Assembly: GCF_016907715.1 (NCBI RefSeq)
Contig: NZ_JAFBCM010000001.1
Coordinates: 6,138,001-6,202,000 of the forward strand
DNA from: Tenggerimyces flavus
GTDB lineage: Bacteria; Actinomycetota; Actinomycetes; Propionibacteriales; Actinopolymorphaceae
Length of the DNA: 64,000 nucleotides
Direction: 5' to 3'
The translations under genes were made by a program, and so were the position numbers. The notes under the pieces are model-generated. The model was given only the letters and a program-made list of their open reading frames with translations. It was not told where the DNA came from and ran no database searches. Shown here piece by piece: positions 8,693 through 16,676 of the stretch (position 1 is the first letter of the stretch; each line of letters starts with the position of its first letter).

Positions 8693-9948
8693 CGGGTCAG
8701 CTTGGCGTGCAGGGCGAGGGCTGAGGAGTCGGTGAGGGACGCGACCTGGTCGACGACGACGCGGAGGCGGGCCGCGTCGTCGTTCGCCTGTTCGAAGTCC
8801 TCCTGGAACGCCGGGTCCAGGCCGCGCGGGACGGCGAGCCGGAGGGCGGAGACGAGCTCGTGGACGATATCGCGCTGCTTGGTAAGGAGCGCCATCCGTT
8901 CGTCGGAGCGCATTACGTAGTGGGCCGCGATCCCTTTGAGTACGGCGATCTCGACCTGTTCCTCGCGCGGCACGACGAGGTCGGCGCGATAGCGGGTGAG
9001 CACGCCCTCGCCGTACACCTCGTGGGTGGCGGTCTGCGTGGCGATGCAGAACCGGCCGATCAGCTGGCTGGTCATGTCCTTCAGCGCGGCCAGCGCACGG
9101 CGGCCGCCGTCGTACGTTGTGTCCGGCCAGTAGCCGAACTCGCGCAGCCGCGCGTACGCCTCGTCGAGCTCCTCGTCGGCGGCGTCGGCGACGTACCAGT
9201 CCCGTACGACCTTCCACACGTCCCGGCGCGCGCCCGGGTCGGCGAGGGCGTGCAGGTCGACTCGGTGGGAGACGACGGCGTCCTCGACGTCGTGGACGGA
9301 GTAGGCGACGTCGTCGGAGAAGTCCATCACCTGCGCCTCCAGGCAGCGCCGCCCCTCCGCGGGTGACGGCGCGCGGAGCCAGGTGAAGACGTCGAGGTCG
9401 TCGTCGTACACACCGAACTTCTCGCCGCTGCCGGGCGGGCCAAAGCCCCGGCGCCACGGGTACTTGGTCGCGGCATCGAGGCTCGCGCGGGTGAGATTGA
9501 GACCTGCCGACCGGGTCTCGTCGAACGACTTCGCCTCGAGCCGGGTGAGGAGCCGGAGCGTCTGCGCGTTGCCCTCGAATCCGCCGATCTGGCTGGTGAT
9601 CTCGTCGAGCGCGCGTTCCCCGTTGTGCCCGAACGGCGGGTGGCCGAGGTCGTGCGCGAGGCATGCCGTGTCGACGATGTCGGGATCGCACCCGAACGCC
9701 TGCCCCAGCTCGCGGCCGACCTGCGCGACCTCGAGCGTGTGGGTGAGCCGGTTGCGGATGAAATCGTCGGTGTTGGGACCGAGGACCTGCGTCTTCGCAG
9801 CGAGGCGCCGGAGCGTGGCGGAGTGCAGCACCCGAGCCCGGTCCCGCGCGAACGGCGTCCGCCCAGCCCGCTTCGGCGGCTCGGTGACCCAGCGTTCGAC
9901 GTCGAGGGCCCCATACCCCTCCGGCGGCGAGCTCCACGGAAGATCCAT
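8689..9948 (-). CDS. dgt: Deoxyguanosinetriphosphate triphosphohydrolase-like protein
   Basis: 419 aa from ATG 9948; GTG 9957 is in frame but sits directly on a TAAGGT hexamer, so the ATG is preferred. The HD-domain metal ligands are visible: His in RNRLTHTLEVAQV, and HD in ACLAHDLGHPPFGHNGE. ARDRARVLHSATLRRLAAKT is typical of the actinobacterial Dgt family, which hydrolyses dNTP to deoxynucleoside and triphosphate. Downstream of it on the same side of the chromosome lies dnaG, the usual actinobacterial association. A double palindrome lies just upstream of its start. Confidence 0.94.
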   Translation of the reverse strand: MDLPWSSPPEGYGALDVERWVTEPPKRAGRTPFARDRARVLHSATLRRLAAKTQVLGPNTDDFIRNRLTHTLEVAQVGRELGQAFGCDPDIVDTACLAHDLGHPPFGHNGERALDEITSQIGGFEGNAQTLRLLTRLEAKSFDETRSAGLNLTRASLDAATKYPWRRGFGPPGSGEKFGVYDDDLDVFTWLRAPSPAEGRRCLEAQVMDFSDDVAYSVHDVEDAVVSHRVDLHALADPGARRDVWKVVRDWYVADAADEELDEAYARLREFGYWPDTTYDGGRRALAALKDMTSQLIGRFCIATQTATHEVYGEGVLTRYRADLVVPREEQVEIAVLKGIAAHYVMRSDERMALLTKQRDIVHELVSALRLAVPRGLDPAFQEDFEQANDDAARLRVVVDQVASLTDSSALALHAKLTR

Positions 9949-9975
9949 CGCCTCCACACCTTAGGGCCGCATTTG

Positions 9976-10024
9976 AATGAAGGGCACCTTCATTCGAACC
10001 TATTGAATGAAGGTGCCCTTCATT
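9976..10024. repeat. Pair of self-palindromes forming a larger inverted repeat
   Basis: AATGAAGGGCACCTTCATT (9976-9994) and AATGAAGGTGCCCTTCATT (10006-10024) are each self-palindromic and are also exact reverse complements of each other. The 11 nt between them contain CGAACCTAT, the same loop motif found in the GGGTCGGGGGCAC repeat family elsewhere in the window. It lies 28 nt upstream of the dgt start, in the divergent dgt-efeU gap, so it is not an obvious terminator of a known gene. Confidence 0.85.
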
Positions 10025-10435
10025 AAAAGCGGAGCGGGAGCGGAAGACCCGGCTTCATCCGAGCCACAAGAGACCGGGGACACCCCACAAGCGACGCGAG
10101 CACGGCAGCAGACCGGAAGCGAAGCAGGCCTGGCCCGGGCACCCGTTCCCGGGGGCAGGGGCGGCGCGTTAAAGACAGGTGGCCGGGCCGGGGCGAGTCA
10201 AGGGCCGCAAAGCGATCGCGAAGCGACGTCGTTTGCCCATCTGCGCGAAGCGCCGCCCAAACGACGCCCTTGACGCGCCCCGGACCGGCCACCACAATCG
10301 ACCGCCGCAACAGCCCACGCCAGTACCAACGCCCGAACAGATCTCATCGCAACACCGCACCACGAGAGCCTCGTGCCCAGGAACCCTTCGCCTCGAAGGC
10401 GCGGGAATGGCGCTGCGCGCGAGGTGCGGGCCGGG
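10025..10435. other. Intergenic stretch without a supportable gene
   Basis: About 400 nt between the double palindrome and the tandem repeats. Short ORFs on both strands exist, but their translations are low-complexity Arg/Pro/Ala strings without a ribosome-binding site or recognisable domain. I see no RNA gene. Confidence 0.6.
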
Positions 10436-10600
10436 GTGGCGCTACGCGCGGATGCGGCCGGGTGGCGCTACGCGCGGATGCGGCCGGGGTGGCGCTACGC
10501 GCGGATGCGGCCGGGTGGCGCTACGCGCGGACGCGGCCGGGGTGGCGCTACGCGCGGACGCGGCCGGGTGGCGCTACGCGCGGATGCGGCCGGGTGGCGC
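10436..10600. repeat. Tandem repeat, 27-28 nt unit, about six copies
   Basis: The unit GGTGGCGCTACGCGCGGATG plus CGGCC(G) recurs about six times, alternating between 27 and 28 nt by one G. Units carrying GGATG or GGACG occur. Degenerate copies (GGTGGCGCCGCGCGCGAGGT) continue to about 10700. Because the unit length alternates in steps not divisible by three, a conserved reading frame is unlikely; the region looks non-coding. Confidence 0.85.
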
Positions 10601-10737
10601 CGCGCGCGAGGTGATGGCGGGATGCCGCGCGCCAAGGTGATCGCGGGGTGGCGCAACGCGCAAGGTGGTGCCGGGGGTGGCGCCGCGCGCGAGGTGAGGC
10701 GGTTGTGGCTGGGCCAGCTGTCGGGACGGGCTGGGCC

Positions 10738-10807
10738 ACTTTGCCCACGAAGAGGGCGTTCGGAGGGGTCTTGCGGAACCTCGGAACGCCCCCTCGATGG
10801 GCGAAGT
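10738..10807. repeat. Long imperfect hairpin
   Basis: ACTTTGCCCA (10738-10747) pairs with TGGGCGAAGT (10798-10807). Inside it GAGGGCGTTCGGAGG (10752-10766) pairs with CCTCGGAACGCCCCCTC (10779-10795) apart from two unpaired bases and one mismatch. The structure would make a stem of roughly 25 bp with a short loop. It has no obvious gene to terminate on either side. Confidence 0.7.
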
Positions 10808-10854
10808 CACGATGTGGGAAGGCCCGAGCGCAGTGTCCGTCCAAGACTCGCGAG

Positions 10855-10898
10855 TTGTTCGACAGATCTCGCCTTCTAGACCGACATCTGTACAACAA
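10855..10898. repeat. Inverted repeat TTGTnnnACAGAT
   Basis: TTGTTCGACAGAT at 10855-10867 and ATCTGTACAACAA at 10886-10898 pair at 10 of 13 positions (the middle three differ). The AT-richer composition differs from the surrounding DNA. Could be an operator or the end of a decayed mobile element; no function can be assigned. Confidence 0.55.
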
Positions 10899-10916
10899 GT
10901 CTCTAAAACCCGCGCC

Positions 10917-10978
10917 GGTTGAGGGCACCTGGCGGAGAGCCCGAACCTATGGGACCAGCGCGCCCCTCACCCCAAACC
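10917..10978. repeat. Degenerate CGAACCTATGGGACC-loop palindrome
   Basis: GGTTGAGGGCACC on the left and CGCCCCTCACCCCAAACC on the right flank the conserved loop CCGAACCTATGGGACCAG. The arms are less exact than in the copies at 10998, 61904 and 61988. It is immediately followed by the better-preserved copy. Confidence 0.65.
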
Positions 10979-10997
10979 ATCGCCCCCGCCCGCGCTT

Positions 10998-11048
10998 GGG
11001 TCGGGGGCACCCTTGTCCGAACCTATGGGACCAGGGTGCCCCCGACCC
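10998..11048. repeat. CGAACCTATGGGACC-loop palindrome
   Basis: GGGTCGGGGGCACCC pairs exactly with GGGTGCCCCCGACCC across a loop containing TCCGAACCTATGGGACCA. It is a member of a dispersed family (see 42965, 61904, 61988) and here lies between divergent genes. Confidence 0.85.
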
Positions 11049-11102
11049 AGTCGACCCAGTCGACCCAGTCGACCCAGTCGACCCAGTCGACCCAGTCGAC
11101 CC
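11044..11102. repeat. GACCCAGTC tandem repeat
   Basis: The 9-nt unit GACCCAGTC is repeated about six to seven times directly after the right arm of the adjacent palindrome, whose end (CGACCCAGT) supplies the first copy. This suggests slippage expansion from the palindrome end. Confidence 0.85.
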
Positions 11103-11170
11103 AGGCGACCCCAGTCGAGCCAGCGCCCGCCACCAGGCCCCGGGTCGCGTGTACAGTAAGGCCGTTGTGC

Positions 11171-11189
11171 ATAGGTAAGCCTTACCAAT
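11171..11189 (+). promoter_or_regulatory. IdeR/DtxR-like iron box upstream of efeU
   Basis: ATAGGTAAGCCTTACCAAT is a 19-bp dyad that closely follows the known actinobacterial IdeR/DtxR operator pattern TTAGGTnAGnCTnACCTAA. It ends 19 nt before the efeU start, the right place to block transcription or early elongation when iron is plentiful. Regulator identity is inferred; no IdeR gene is in the window. Confidence 0.8.
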
Positions 11190-11208
11190 CCTTTACCTGG
11201 AGCGTCGC

Positions 11209-12057
11209 GTGCTCGCCACGTTCGTCATTGGCCTGCGGGAGGGCCTCGAGGCGGCCCTGATCGTCGGCATCGTCGCCGCGTTCCTCCGGCAGCGGGGGAA
11301 GCTCGACGCCCTTCGCTACGTCTGGCTCGGCGTGCTCGCCGCGGTCGTCAGCTGCGGAGCAATCGCGATCGGCCTGATCCTGCTGCAGTCCGAGCTGACC
11401 CAGCAGGCCCAAGAGGCGCTCGAGACCGTCATCGGCCTGCTCGCCGTCGCGATGGTCACGTACATGGTCCTCTGGATGCGCAAGCACTCCCGCGGCCTCA
11501 AGCACGATCTCGAAGGGGCCGCCGAGCACGCGCTCGCGCAGGGATCGGCGTTCGCGCTGGTCGGCATGGCGATTCTCGCCGTGCTGCGCGAGGGCATCGA
11601 GACCGTCGTGTTCCTGCTCGCCCTGTTCCGCACCGCCGAGACCCCGGCCCTGGCGGGCGTCGGTGCGGCGCTCGGGCTGGTGATCGCGATCGGCATCGGG
11701 TACGCGATCTACAAGGGCGGCGTACGGCTCAACCTCAGCAGGTTCTTCCGCATCACCGGCTTCGTGCTCGTCCTCGTCGCCGCCGGCCTGCTCATGTCCG
11801 CGGCCCACACCGCGCACAGCGCCGGCTGGATCAACTTCGGCCAGCAGCAGGCGCTCGACCTCAGCTGGCTCGTCGAGCCGGGCACAATCCGCGAGTCCCT
11901 CCTCACCGGCGTCCTCGGCCTGCAGCCCAAGCCGACCGTCATCGAGGTCGTCGTCTGGCTCGTCTACTTCATCCCGTTGGCGCTGTACGTCTGCTGGCCG
12001 GCCAAGCGGCAGCCGCGTCCAGCCAGCAGCACATCCGTAGAAAGGCCCGCACCGTGA
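11209..12057 (+). CDS. efeU: EfeU-type ferrous iron permease (FTR1 family)
   Basis: 282 aa from GTG 11209, with GGAG a few nt upstream. An integral membrane protein with about seven hydrophobic helices. The two RExxE iron-binding motifs of the FTR1/EfeU family are present: REGLE in FVIGLREGLEAALIV (helix 1) and REGIE in LAVLREGIETVVFL (helix 4). It moves iron across the inner membrane in the EfeUOB system. Its stop overlaps the efeO GTG (GTGA), and the operon is headed by an IdeR-like box. Confidence 0.95.
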   Translation: MLATFVIGLREGLEAALIVGIVAAFLRQRGKLDALRYVWLGVLAAVVSCGAIAIGLILLQSELTQQAQEALETVIGLLAVAMVTYMVLWMRKHSRGLKHDLEGAAEHALAQGSAFALVGMAILAVLREGIETVVFLLALFRTAETPALAGVGAALGLVIAIGIGYAIYKGGVRLNLSRFFRITGFVLVLVAAGLLMSAAHTAHSAGWINFGQQQALDLSWLVEPGTIRESLLTGVLGLQPKPTVIEVVVWLVYFIPLALYVCWPAKRQPRPASSTSVERPAP

Positions 12058-13196
12058 ACGTTCGCCACCTGGCGATCCTCGCCGTCCCCCTCGCACTCCT
12101 CGTCCCTGCCGGCTGCCAGAAGGTCGCCACCAGCTCTGACACGCCGGAGGATCGGAACGTCGCGATCACCATCGCCGACAGCGGTTGCACGACCGACCGT
12201 GCCGAGATCCCCGCCGGACCGGCGACGTTCAAGGTGACCAACAAGGACGCCAAGGTCGTCAACGAGGCCGAGCTCGTCAACGCCGACGGACGCATCCTCG
12301 GCGAACGCGAGAACCTCACGCCGGGGCTGTCCGCCTCGTTCTCGTTGAACCTCGACGCCGGCGACTACACGATCTACTGCCCTGGCGCGGAGACCGAGAG
12401 TGCGGCGTTCAAGGTCACCGGCGAGGCGAAGGCCGCGAGCCAGCCGCCGTCGGAGGTCGGCGACCAGCTCGAGCAGGGCGTCGCCGGGTACGCCGACTAC
12501 GTCAAGGCGCAGACCGGGCAGCTGGTCACCGCGACCAAGGCGTTCACCGACGCCGTACGGGCGGGCGACCTGGACAAGTCCAAGGAGCTGTACGGACAGG
12601 CGCGCGTCTACTACGAACGGATCGAGCCGGTCGCGGAGAGCTTCGGCGACCTCGACCCGGCGATCGACGCGCGGGCGAACGACGTCGAGGACCCGACGAA
12701 GTGGACCGGGTTCCACCCGATCGAGCAGTCCCTGTGGGAGAAGAAGACCGCTGCGGACCTGACGAAGCTCGCCGACCAGCTCGACGCGGACGTGACGAAG
12801 CTCGACGGTCTCGTCCAGACGACCACGTACCAGCCGGCAGACCTCGCGAACGGTGCCACCACGCTGCTCGCCGAAGTCGCGAGCTCGAAGATCACCGGTG
12901 AAGAGGAGCGCTACTCCCACCTCGACCTGCTCGACTTCTGGGCGAACGTCGACGGCGCGAAGCGCTCGTTCGACCTGCTCACGCCGGCGCTGAAGCGGAT
13001 CGACGGGCAGCTCGTCACCACTGTCAACGAGCGCTTTACAGACGTCAACCACGCCTTGGCGCAGTACCGCGACGGCAACTCGTTCAAGCTCTACACGGAT
13101 CTGACCAAGCCGCAGATCAAGGAGCTCGCCGACAAGGTCGACGCGCTGGCCGAGCCGCTGTCGAAGGTCGCGGAGAAGGTGGTGTCGTTCAAGTGA
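12054..13196 (+). CDS. efeO: EfeO, iron-uptake lipoprotein (cupredoxin plus M75 domains)
   Basis: 380 aa from GTG 12054. The signal ends in a lipobox (LLVPAGC), so it should be lipid-anchored on the outer face of the membrane. Residues about 30-120 resemble a cupredoxin domain (...TNKDAKVVNEAELV...). Residues about 135-380 are the helical M75/imelysin-like domain, with the HxxE-type motif WTGFHPIEQSLW that binds metal. In EfeUOB systems EfeO delivers iron to EfeU. It overlaps efeU and efeB by 4 nt on both sides, so translation is probably coupled. Confidence 0.93.
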   Translation: MNVRHLAILAVPLALLVPAGCQKVATSSDTPEDRNVAITIADSGCTTDRAEIPAGPATFKVTNKDAKVVNEAELVNADGRILGERENLTPGLSASFSLNLDAGDYTIYCPGAETESAAFKVTGEAKAASQPPSEVGDQLEQGVAGYADYVKAQTGQLVTATKAFTDAVRAGDLDKSKELYGQARVYYERIEPVAESFGDLDPAIDARANDVEDPTKWTGFHPIEQSLWEKKTAADLTKLADQLDADVTKLDGLVQTTTYQPADLANGATTLLAEVASSKITGEEERYSHLDLLDFWANVDGAKRSFDLLTPALKRIDGQLVTTVNERFTDVNHALAQYRDGNSFKLYTDLTKPQIKELADKVDALAEPLSKVAEKVVSFK

Positions 13197-14446
13197 CCTC
13201 GGCCGAACGGTCCGGGTTCTCCCGTCGCGGCCTGCTCATCGGCGCCGCGGGCGCCGGTGGCGTCGCGGTCGGCGCCACGGCGTCGGGGCTGTTCAACGCG
13301 GTGAACGCCGATGAGCCGGCGCCGCCGCCCACCGACGTCGTGCCGTTCTTCGGCGCGCAGCAGGCGGGCGTCGCGACGCCGGTCCAGGACCGGCTGGTGT
13401 TCGCCTCGTTCGACGTGGTGAGCGATCGTCGCGAGGACCTGGTCGCGATGTTGAAGGAGTGGACGTCCGCCGCCGCCAAGCTCACCGCCGGCGACCCGGT
13501 CGGCGAGGTCGCCGGACATCCGATGGCGCCGCCGGAGGACACCGGCGAGGCGCTCGGGCTGCCCGCTGCCAACCTCACGTTGACAGTGGGCTTCGGGCCG
13601 TCGCTGTTCGACCAGCGCTTCGGCCTCGAGGCGAAGAAACCCGCTGTCCTACACGAGATTCCGGCCCTCCCCGCCGACGAGTTGGACCTGGGCCGGTCGC
13701 ACGGCGACCTCTGCGTGCAGGCCTGCGCGGACGACGCGCAGGTCGCGTTCCACGCGATCCGCAACCTGCTCCGCATCGGCCGCGGCACCGTGGTCATGCG
13801 CTGGTGTCAGCTGGGCTTCGGGCGTTCGTCGACAACCACGCGTTCGCAGTCGACGCCGCGCAACCTGATGGGCTTCAAGGACGGGACGAACAACATCCTG
13901 TCCGAGAGCCCCGCGGACATGGACGCGTTCGTGTGGGTCGGCGACGAGACCGACCAACAGTGGATGCGTGGCGGTACGTACGTCGTCTCCCGCCGGATCC
14001 GCATCCTGGTCGAGTCGTGGGACCGCGACCGGCTCGAAGACCAGGAAGCGGTGATCGGCCGGCAGAAGGTCGGCGGCGGCCCGTTGACCGGCGTACGTGA
14101 ACGCGACGTGGTCGACCTCGCCGCGAAGAACAAGCAGGGCGAGCTCGTCGTCGACACCAACGCGCACATCCGGTTGGCCGCGCCGGCGAGCAACGACGGG
14201 CAGAAGATCCTGCGCCGCGGCTTCAACTTCACCGACGGCATGGACCCGCGAACCGGTCAGCTCGACGCGGGACTGTTCTTCATCTGCTTCCAGAAGGACC
14301 CCGCCAAGCAGTTCGTCGCGATCCAGCGCCGGCTCGGCGCGACGGACCTGTTGAACGAGTACATCAAACACGTCGCGAGCGCTGTCTTCGCCTGCCCTCC
14401 TGGGCTGCGCGAAGGCCAGTGGTGGGGCCAGGACCTGTTCTCCTGA
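13193..14446 (+). CDS. efeB: EfeB, DyP-type peroxidase/deferrochelatase, Tat-exported
   Basis: 417 aa from GTG 13193 (GTGA overlap with efeO). The N-terminus FSRRGLLIGAAGAGG is a Tat signal (twin Arg), consistent with export of a folded heme protein. The DyP signature GFKDGTNN (GxxDG, distal Asp) is at about residue 225, and the C-terminal half has MRGGTYVVSRRIRI and the DyP core ending PGLREGQWWGQ. The family oxidises Fe(II) or handles heme iron for EfeU uptake. Last gene of the operon. Confidence 0.95.
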   Translation: MTSAERSGFSRRGLLIGAAGAGGVAVGATASGLFNAVNADEPAPPPTDVVPFFGAQQAGVATPVQDRLVFASFDVVSDRREDLVAMLKEWTSAAAKLTAGDPVGEVAGHPMAPPEDTGEALGLPAANLTLTVGFGPSLFDQRFGLEAKKPAVLHEIPALPADELDLGRSHGDLCVQACADDAQVAFHAIRNLLRIGRGTVVMRWCQLGFGRSSTTTRSQSTPRNLMGFKDGTNNILSESPADMDAFVWVGDETDQQWMRGGTYVVSRRIRILVESWDRDRLEDQEAVIGRQKVGGGPLTGVRERDVVDLAAKNKQGELVVDTNAHIRLAAPASNDGQKILRRGFNFTDGMDPRTGQLDAGLFFICFQKDPAKQFVAIQRRLGATDLLNEYIKHVASAVFACPPGLREGQWWGQDLFS

Positions 14447-14451
14447 CCCCA

Positions 14452-14466
14452 CCAAGTCCTACTTGG
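14452..14466. terminator. Short convergent hairpin after efeB
   Basis: CCAAGT-CCT-ACTTGG forms a perfect 6-bp stem at the junction of the convergent efeB and the gene at 14459, overlapping the latter's stop codon. It is small and lacks a T-tract, so a terminator role is only suggested. Confidence 0.4.
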
Positions 14467-15274
14467 CCGGCGTCGGTGTCGCTCGGTGCTCGGCGCAGGT
14501 CACGTCCTTGCCGCACTCCAACGGCGGCGGCATGTCCACCGGCGGATCGGCGACCTCGCCGTTCTCGTCCAGCGGTGTCACGGCCGTGACCTTCGCGTCG
14601 CGTTGCGGAACGACGAACGCGAAGAACCGCAGCTGGTCCGAGTTCGGGGTGGCGACCGCGTCGGCGGTGTAGAGCTGACCGTTCGCCGTCTCGATCCGCA
14701 CCGACCGCGCCTCGATCGACACCGCGCCGAGCACGAGGGTCTTGTCGAGCGGCTCGAAGTCGGGCTTGGCGCCCAACCGCAGGCCGGTGGTGAACCAGTC
14801 GGCGCGCTTGGCCGGGTCGGTCCAGTCGTCGAAGCAGACGAACGAGTCGTTCAACGTCTGCGGCTCGATGACCAGGCAGCCCCGCTCGGCAGTCAGCGTC
14901 GACAGGGCGTTCCAATCCTTGTCCGCCTCCTTGCCGCTGGCCACGTAGTAGCCAGGGCGGTAGGCGTTGGCCTCCGGCAGCTTCGTGTACTTGCGGTCGG
15001 AGAACGGCTCGGCCTGGTCGTCCGGTACCACCGGTGCGTTCGCGGTGACCGGGCCGGCCGGCTCGATCGTACTGGTGCCGTTGAGCGCCGGGACGATCGC
15101 GAACGCGAGCGTCGCGCACGCGGCGAGAACGACCGTGGTGCCGACGAACCGGACACGCCGGCGGCGGACGATGCGGCCTTGGATGGCGGGCAGCGGATCG
15201 GCCGGGGCGGTAGGTAGTTCGGCCATCGAGAGCAGGCCGTCCTTCAGCCTCGTGCTCTCCTGGGGTTCAGGCAT
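14459..15274 (-). CDS. Membrane-anchored protein, partner of SigE-like sigma factor
   Basis: 271 aa from ATG 15274 with a strong AGGAGGAGAGG site. A cytoplasmic N-terminus of about 45 residues rich in charged residues is followed by one transmembrane helix (FVGTTVVLAACATLAFAIV) and an extracytoplasmic domain of about 200 residues with four Cys (ERGCLVIE, SFVCFDDW, LECGKDVTC). It overlaps the 3' end of the sigma-factor gene by 8 nt. That position and topology fit an anti-sigma or sigma-linked sensor, but I see no zinc-binding HxxxCxxC motif, so the role is inferred from context. Confidence 0.8.
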   Translation of the reverse strand: MPEPQESTRLKDGLLSMAELPTAPADPLPAIQGRIVRRRRVRFVGTTVVLAACATLAFAIVPALNGTSTIEPAGPVTANAPVVPDDQAEPFSDRKYTKLPEANAYRPGYYVASGKEADKDWNALSTLTAERGCLVIEPQTLNDSFVCFDDWTDPAKRADWFTTGLRLGAKPDFEPLDKTLVLGAVSIEARSVRIETANGQLYTADAVATPNSDQLRFFAFVVPQRDAKVTAVTPLDENGEVADPPVDMPPPLECGKDVTCAEHRATPTPAK

Positions 15275-15809
15275 GTTCCTCTCCTCCTGGGACGGACTCG
15301 AGCGTCGCGGTGACGTCGAGCCCGGAGCTGCGCAGGCTGGCGAGCCCGCGGGAGGTGTGCTGTTTCACGGTGCCGACCGAACAGCCGAGCAGGTCCGCGA
15401 CCTCCTGCTCGGACCGGTCCTCCGCGTACCTGAGGAAGACCGCCGCCCGCTGTCGCGGGCTCAGTTCGCGCATGGCGCGCCGCAACGCGTCCCAGTCGTC
15501 GACCCGGGAGTGCGCCTCCCGGGCGGCGACGTCGGGGAGCTGCGCGGACGGATGCTCGCCCCACCATCGGCGTCGACGACTGGCCAGGAACGTCGACGTC
15601 ATGATGCGGCGCAGGTAGCCCTCCGGGTTGCCGTCGCGCGCCCGCGACCAGCGAAACCAGAGCTTGGCAAAACTGTCCTGCGCCAGATCCTCGGCGTGGC
15701 CATGGTCGAGGGTCAGGGCGTACGCGAACCGCATCGCCGCCGACCAGCGTGCACGGACGAAGTCGGCGAACGCGTCCTCGCGCGAAACCCGTTCGGGTTC
15801 GATCGGCAT
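15267..15809 (-). CDS. SigE-family ECF RNA polymerase sigma factor
   Basis: 180 aa from ATG 15809, chosen over an in-frame GTG 15 nt upstream because AGGGGTGAG lies at SD distance. Region 2: FVRARWSAAMRFAYALT followed by GHAEDLAQDSFAKLW. Region 4: LSPRQRAAVFLRYAEDRSE and a helix-turn-helix with LLGCSVGTVKQHTSRGLASL. This layout is that of the actinobacterial SigE/SigM-like short ECF family. The next gene overlaps it and encodes a one-TM protein that is probably its regulator or sensor. Confidence 0.95.
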   Translation of the reverse strand: MPIEPERVSREDAFADFVRARWSAAMRFAYALTLDHGHAEDLAQDSFAKLWFRWSRARDGNPEGYLRRIMTSTFLASRRRRWWGEHPSAQLPDVAAREAHSRVDDWDALRRAMRELSPRQRAAVFLRYAEDRSEQEVADLLGCSVGTVKQHTSRGLASLRSSGLDVTATLESVPGGEEHA

Positions 15810-15864
15810 CAACTCACCCCTCACAGCCCTAAGAACGACGCCGCCGACTGCTTAGGTTGACACG

Positions 15865-15934
15865 AATAAGGATCCCCTCCGGATGTCACGCCAGACCCCA
15901 AAATAAGGATCCCCTCCGGACGTCACGCCGGACC
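15865..15934. repeat. Two 33-bp direct repeats between sigma factor and SOD-like gene
   Basis: AATAAGGATCCCCTCCGGAT... (15865-15897) and AATAAGGATCCCCTCCGGAC... (15902-15934) match over 33 bp with two or three differences, spaced 37 bp start to start. They lie between divergent promoters and could be paired regulator or sigma-factor recognition sites. Confidence 0.8.
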
Positions 15935-16009
15935 AGGAGCGCGGTGAACATCCTGTACCGGCCCGGCGATGACAACAGTCGAGTCACGGGTCTCCCTAAA
16001 ATACGTCTT

Positions 16010-16585
16010 ATGAGACGTTCCATCGCTTTTGCCGCTGTTGTCCTCTGCGCTCTCGGCCTCGTCGCCCAGCCGGCCGCAGCACATTCGTCGGAGCCGCTGC
16101 CGGTGGTCGAGGTGGTCTCGTACCAGCCGTCCGACTCCGGCGCCGAGGCGGTGACGTACGACCCGTCGCTGGTGCCGGTCGGCGCGACCGCGGTGGTGGT
16201 GTCGGTGCCGGTCTCGGTCGGCACAGTGGTCGCGCTGCAGGTCCGCGGGCTGGAGCCGAACCGCGAGTACGGCGCGCACGTGCACGTCGGTTCCTGCGGG
16301 CCGGATCCAATGACCGCCGGGCCGCACTTCCAGAACGTGCCGGATCCGGTCACACCGTCGACCGACCCCGCGTACGCCAACCCGGAGAACGAGGTCTGGC
16401 TCGACCTCACCACGAACGCGCTGGGCATCGGCAAGGCCGCGTCGACCGTCTCGTGGCGCTTCGACGGACGGCCCGCGGCGTCGCTCGTTCTGCACGAGCA
16501 CCACACCCACACCGCGCCTGGCGAGGCGGGAACGGCGGGCAGCCGGCTCGCGTGCGCGTCGGTGCCCTTCAGGGATGTCCCCTAG
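16010..16585 (+). CDS. Secreted Cu/Zn-superoxide-dismutase-like protein
   Basis: 191 aa from ATG 16010, preceded by TAAAAT seven nt upstream (likely leaderless). Signal peptide MRRSIAFAAVVLCALGLV...PAAA. The mature domain resembles SodC: EYGAHVHVGSCG (HxH copper-ligand pair and the disulfide Cys), AGPHFQNV (bridging-His position), EVWLDLTTNALG, then LVLHEHHTH and TAGSRLACASV (second disulfide Cys). Some loops are shorter than in classical SodC, so the dismutase activity is not assured; it may be a SOD-fold metal-binding protein. Confidence 0.8.
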   Translation: MRRSIAFAAVVLCALGLVAQPAAAHSSEPLPVVEVVSYQPSDSGAEAVTYDPSLVPVGATAVVVSVPVSVGTVVALQVRGLEPNREYGAHVHVGSCGPDPMTAGPHFQNVPDPVTPSTDPAYANPENEVWLDLTTNALGIGKAASTVSWRFDGRPAASLVLHEHHTHTAPGEAGTAGSRLACASVPFRDVP

Positions 16586-16676
16586 GCCGATCGTCGCAGT
16601 GCGGATCGCCCTTGCGGAGGATGCTGGCGGCAGGGCGCGGCGTCTAGCGTGGAACACGTCCGCGGGGGAAGTGGAC

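Noticed and set aside
10436-10600. Possible CRISPR array
   Set aside because: The 27-28 nt units are contiguous, with no unique spacers between them, so it is a tandem repeat.
10007-11178. Several ORFs of 65-176 codons in the dgt-efeU gap
   Set aside because: They run through palindromes and tandem repeats, have no ribosome-binding site, and the translations are repeats such as GGATRGCG.
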